Assembly: GCA_937884235.1 (NCBI GenBank) | Contig: CALGBT010000283.1 | Location: forward strand, 1-6,663 | From: an uncultured Pseudomonadota bacterium | GTDB lineage: Bacteria > Myxococcota_A > UBA9042 > CAIXZC01 | DNA length: 6,663 nucleotides | Direction of reading: 5' to 3' | Shown here: one piece after another, positions 5,442 to 6,663 of the stretch | Layout: every line of letters starts with the position of its first letter | How positions within the stretch are numbered: the stretch's first letter is position 1 | Made by a program: the position numbers and the translations under genes | The notes under the pieces: model-generated | What the model was told of the DNA's origin: nothing | What the model saw: the letters and a program-made list of their open reading frames with translations, nothing else | Databases searched by the model: none

Positions 5442-5633
5442 GTTGTCCCTATCCAGTATTGGATCTGCCAATTCCAGAGTGCAGGGCTTGACTGTTGGGT
5501 CTGATGGTCTCTGTTCAATTAACGAGGGGAGAGGATGGCTTCACTGACAAGCCCGGCCCGTCAGTCAGGAACCTCGGCGGCAAATGTGCGTTGTGAAGGG
5601 GCAGATGCCCGCCGCATCGGCGCGTGACGCTGG

Positions 5634-5651
5634 CTGCGGCGCTGGCCGCAG
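5634..5651. repeat. Perfect 7-bp hairpin with 4-nt loop
   Basis: CTGCGGC-GCTG-GCCGCAG forms a compact GC-rich stem about 75 nt before the transposase-like start codon. It may be part of the left end of the mobile element or shield it from outside transcription; in this GC-rich sequence it may also be chance. Confidence 0.4.
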
Positions 5652-5689
5652 GGAAGTGATCCGTCCAGGCGGAAGCGATGCCTCGGGGC

Positions 5690-5718
5690 TTGACATGAGG
5701 CGAGCCGCGTGATCTAAG
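5690..5718 (+). promoter_or_regulatory. Possible promoter of the transposase-like gene
   Basis: A perfect TTGACA (5690-5695), a 17-nt spacer and TCTAAG (5713-5718, 4 of 6 consensus bases) precede the ATG at 5726. The start of transcription would fall at or next to the ATG, implying a leaderless or nearly leaderless message. Alternatively AAGG (5716-5719) serves as a ribosome site and the promoter match is accidental. Confidence 0.35.
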
Positions 5719-5725
5719 GTCGCGT

Positions 5726-6663
5726 ATGAGCGACCAACCAACAACAGAGTATGGGAAGCGCCTGTAGGCCAGCCTGTCGGACGAGATCTGGAGCCGTCGG
5801 GTTGTCGAGGCGCAGCAGCGTGTAGGACTGGTGGAAGCGGTCCTTGCGGCGTGCGGCGGGGTAGACTCGGCCGTCTCCCGAGAGGCGGTCCGGCAACATG
5901 CACCGGGGGTTCCATGGCCGACTTTTTTGCACTGGGTGCGCCGCTACCGGCGGCGCGACGGGCCGCCGTGGGAGCGCCTTTTGGACCGACGTTTGACGCC
6001 GGAGCCGTGGCGTACTCCGGAGCCATGGGTAACAACGGTTCGCACGCTCGGCCGATTGCAGCCGCAGCCTTCGCTGGAGACCATCCGCTCGGTGCTGGTT
6101 GCGGAGCCGGGGAAGGAGCCGGGCTGGGCGACACGAAACTGCGGGAGATCCTAAGGGACGCGGGACTGTGGCAGCCCAAGGCGCAGGGCGGAGTGCAGGA
6201 GAAGGTGACGAAGCTGCACGGTGGCGGCGGCCTGGTGTTGCTGCTCGCGGCGGTAGTGGAGTCAGGGGCGGTGCGGCGGCTGGCCGTGGCGATCCAGAAG
6301 CATGCGGCTGTCCAGGCTCCTGGTGGGGGCGTGGAACGCCCCGAAGATGACGAGCGGGACGAGCATGGCCAGTTCACGACGGGGTACAACAAGGTGCGGC
6401 ACGAGCGCTACTCGTCGGCGGGTGTGGACCCGTTCTACCACAGCGTGGCGGAAGTGCGGCCTGAGCGCGACCTGAGCGGGTTGCAGGTCGGGAAGATGGG
6501 GGTGGAGACGCTGGTGAACCGCCTGCTGGGCGTCATCTCCTATCCGCTGGTGACGGAGAGTCGCGGGCTGAGTGGGATCGACGGGCCGCTGGGGTTCTCG
6601 CTGGGAGCGCTGTCGTCATACCCGTACAAGGCTGCGACGCTCAACAAGACGCTGGCGGAGTTG
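5726..6663 (+). pseudogene. Degraded transposase-like gene (amber codon plus frameshift, 3' end off window)
   Basis: The product would begin MSDQPTTEYGKRL at the ATG at 5726, but codon 14 is TAG (5765-5767), after which the same frame continues as ASLSDEIWSRRVVEAQQ and an IS-type helix-turn-helix region (TFLHWVRRYRRRDG, then ERLLDRRLTPEPW). Near 6116-6126 sense moves to another frame: LETIRSVLVAEPGKEPG is continued by LGDTKLREILRDAGLWQPK only after a one-base shift. From there the frame stays open to the window end, including HGQFTTGYNKVRHERY and KMGVETLVNRLLGVISYPLV and ending TLNKTLAEL. The layout (N-terminal HTH, long middle, conserved helical part) suggests a large IS transposase, but I cannot name the family and the catalytic residues are not identifiable. 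Two separate lesions argue for an inactive copy; a sequencing error could explain one of them. Confidence 0.6.

Larger units (their letters stand above)
5308..5689. other. Gene-free stretch between the cassette and the transposase remnant
   Basis: I see no supportable gene on either strand. Two inverted repeats occur (5389-5441 and 5634-5651). GC content rises from about 5560 onwards, and that change may mark the edge of the mobile element. No terminal inverted repeat or target duplication can be defined because the other end is outside the window. Confidence 0.5.

Noticed and set aside
5198..5491. Plus-strand open frame of 97 codons after the sigma gene
   Set aside because: Its first third is the dispersed repeat, which occurs in non-coding context at 2875-2979; no ribosome site.
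5765..5767. Amber codon read through or reassigned as an amino acid
   Set aside because: TAG serves as the normal stop of three genes here (sensor, Cys-rich protein, sigma factor), and the same gene also carries a frameshift, so simple decay is the better explanation.
5565..6392. Minus-strand open frame of 275 codons
   Set aside because: It is a GC-rich shadow of the transposase-like remnant, dominated by Pro, Ser, Ala and Arg, with no recognisable motif.

Overview
The window comes from a GC-rich, diderm (Gram-negative-type) bacterium, since it encodes a TolC-family outer-membrane channel with a signal peptide and several periplasmic proteins. The phylum cannot be fixed from sequence alone. 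The CnrYXH-like gene order recalls metal-resistance loci of Proteobacteria, but the proteins have diverged and the intergenic DNA contains dispersed repeats, so a less-studied lineage is equally possible.

Left part (1-2447, minus strand): a tight three-gene operon reads leftwards. It encodes a BlaI/MecI/CopY-type repressor, a BlaR1-like M56 membrane zinc protease without a beta-lactam sensor domain, and a TolC-family outer-membrane efflux channel that runs off the left edge. The first two genes overlap by 4 nt and the third follows after 14 nt. In front of the operon, a good -35/-10 pair is overlapped by a near-perfect 29-nt palindrome, the likely operator. The expected logic is that a signal activates the protease, the repressor is removed, and efflux genes are expressed.

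Middle (2433-3089): about 650 nt without a convincing gene. It holds a strong folded element (2707-2758) and the first copy of a ~105-bp direct repeat (2875-2979).

Central cassette (3090-5184, plus strand): a zinc-finger anti-sigma factor, a CnrX-like periplasmic metal sensor with a cysteine-rich tail, a secreted metallothionein-like protein with 26 cysteines in two 32-residue repeats, and an ECF sigma factor. Apart from the added Cys-rich gene, this is the anti-sigma/sensor/sigma order of cnrYXH. A second copy of the ~105-bp repeat (5203-5307) follows the sigma gene, so the two direct repeats bracket the cassette.

Right part (5308-6663): about 380 nt of non-coding DNA with two hairpins, then a transposase-like gene broken by an in-frame amber codon and a frameshift, which runs off the right edge.

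Together the window looks like a metal (or thiol-reactive toxicant) response locus with two envelope-sensing regulatory circuits transcribed away from each other: protease/repressor control of an efflux operon, and ECF sigma control of a sensor plus a secreted metal-binding protein. The metal is not determined.
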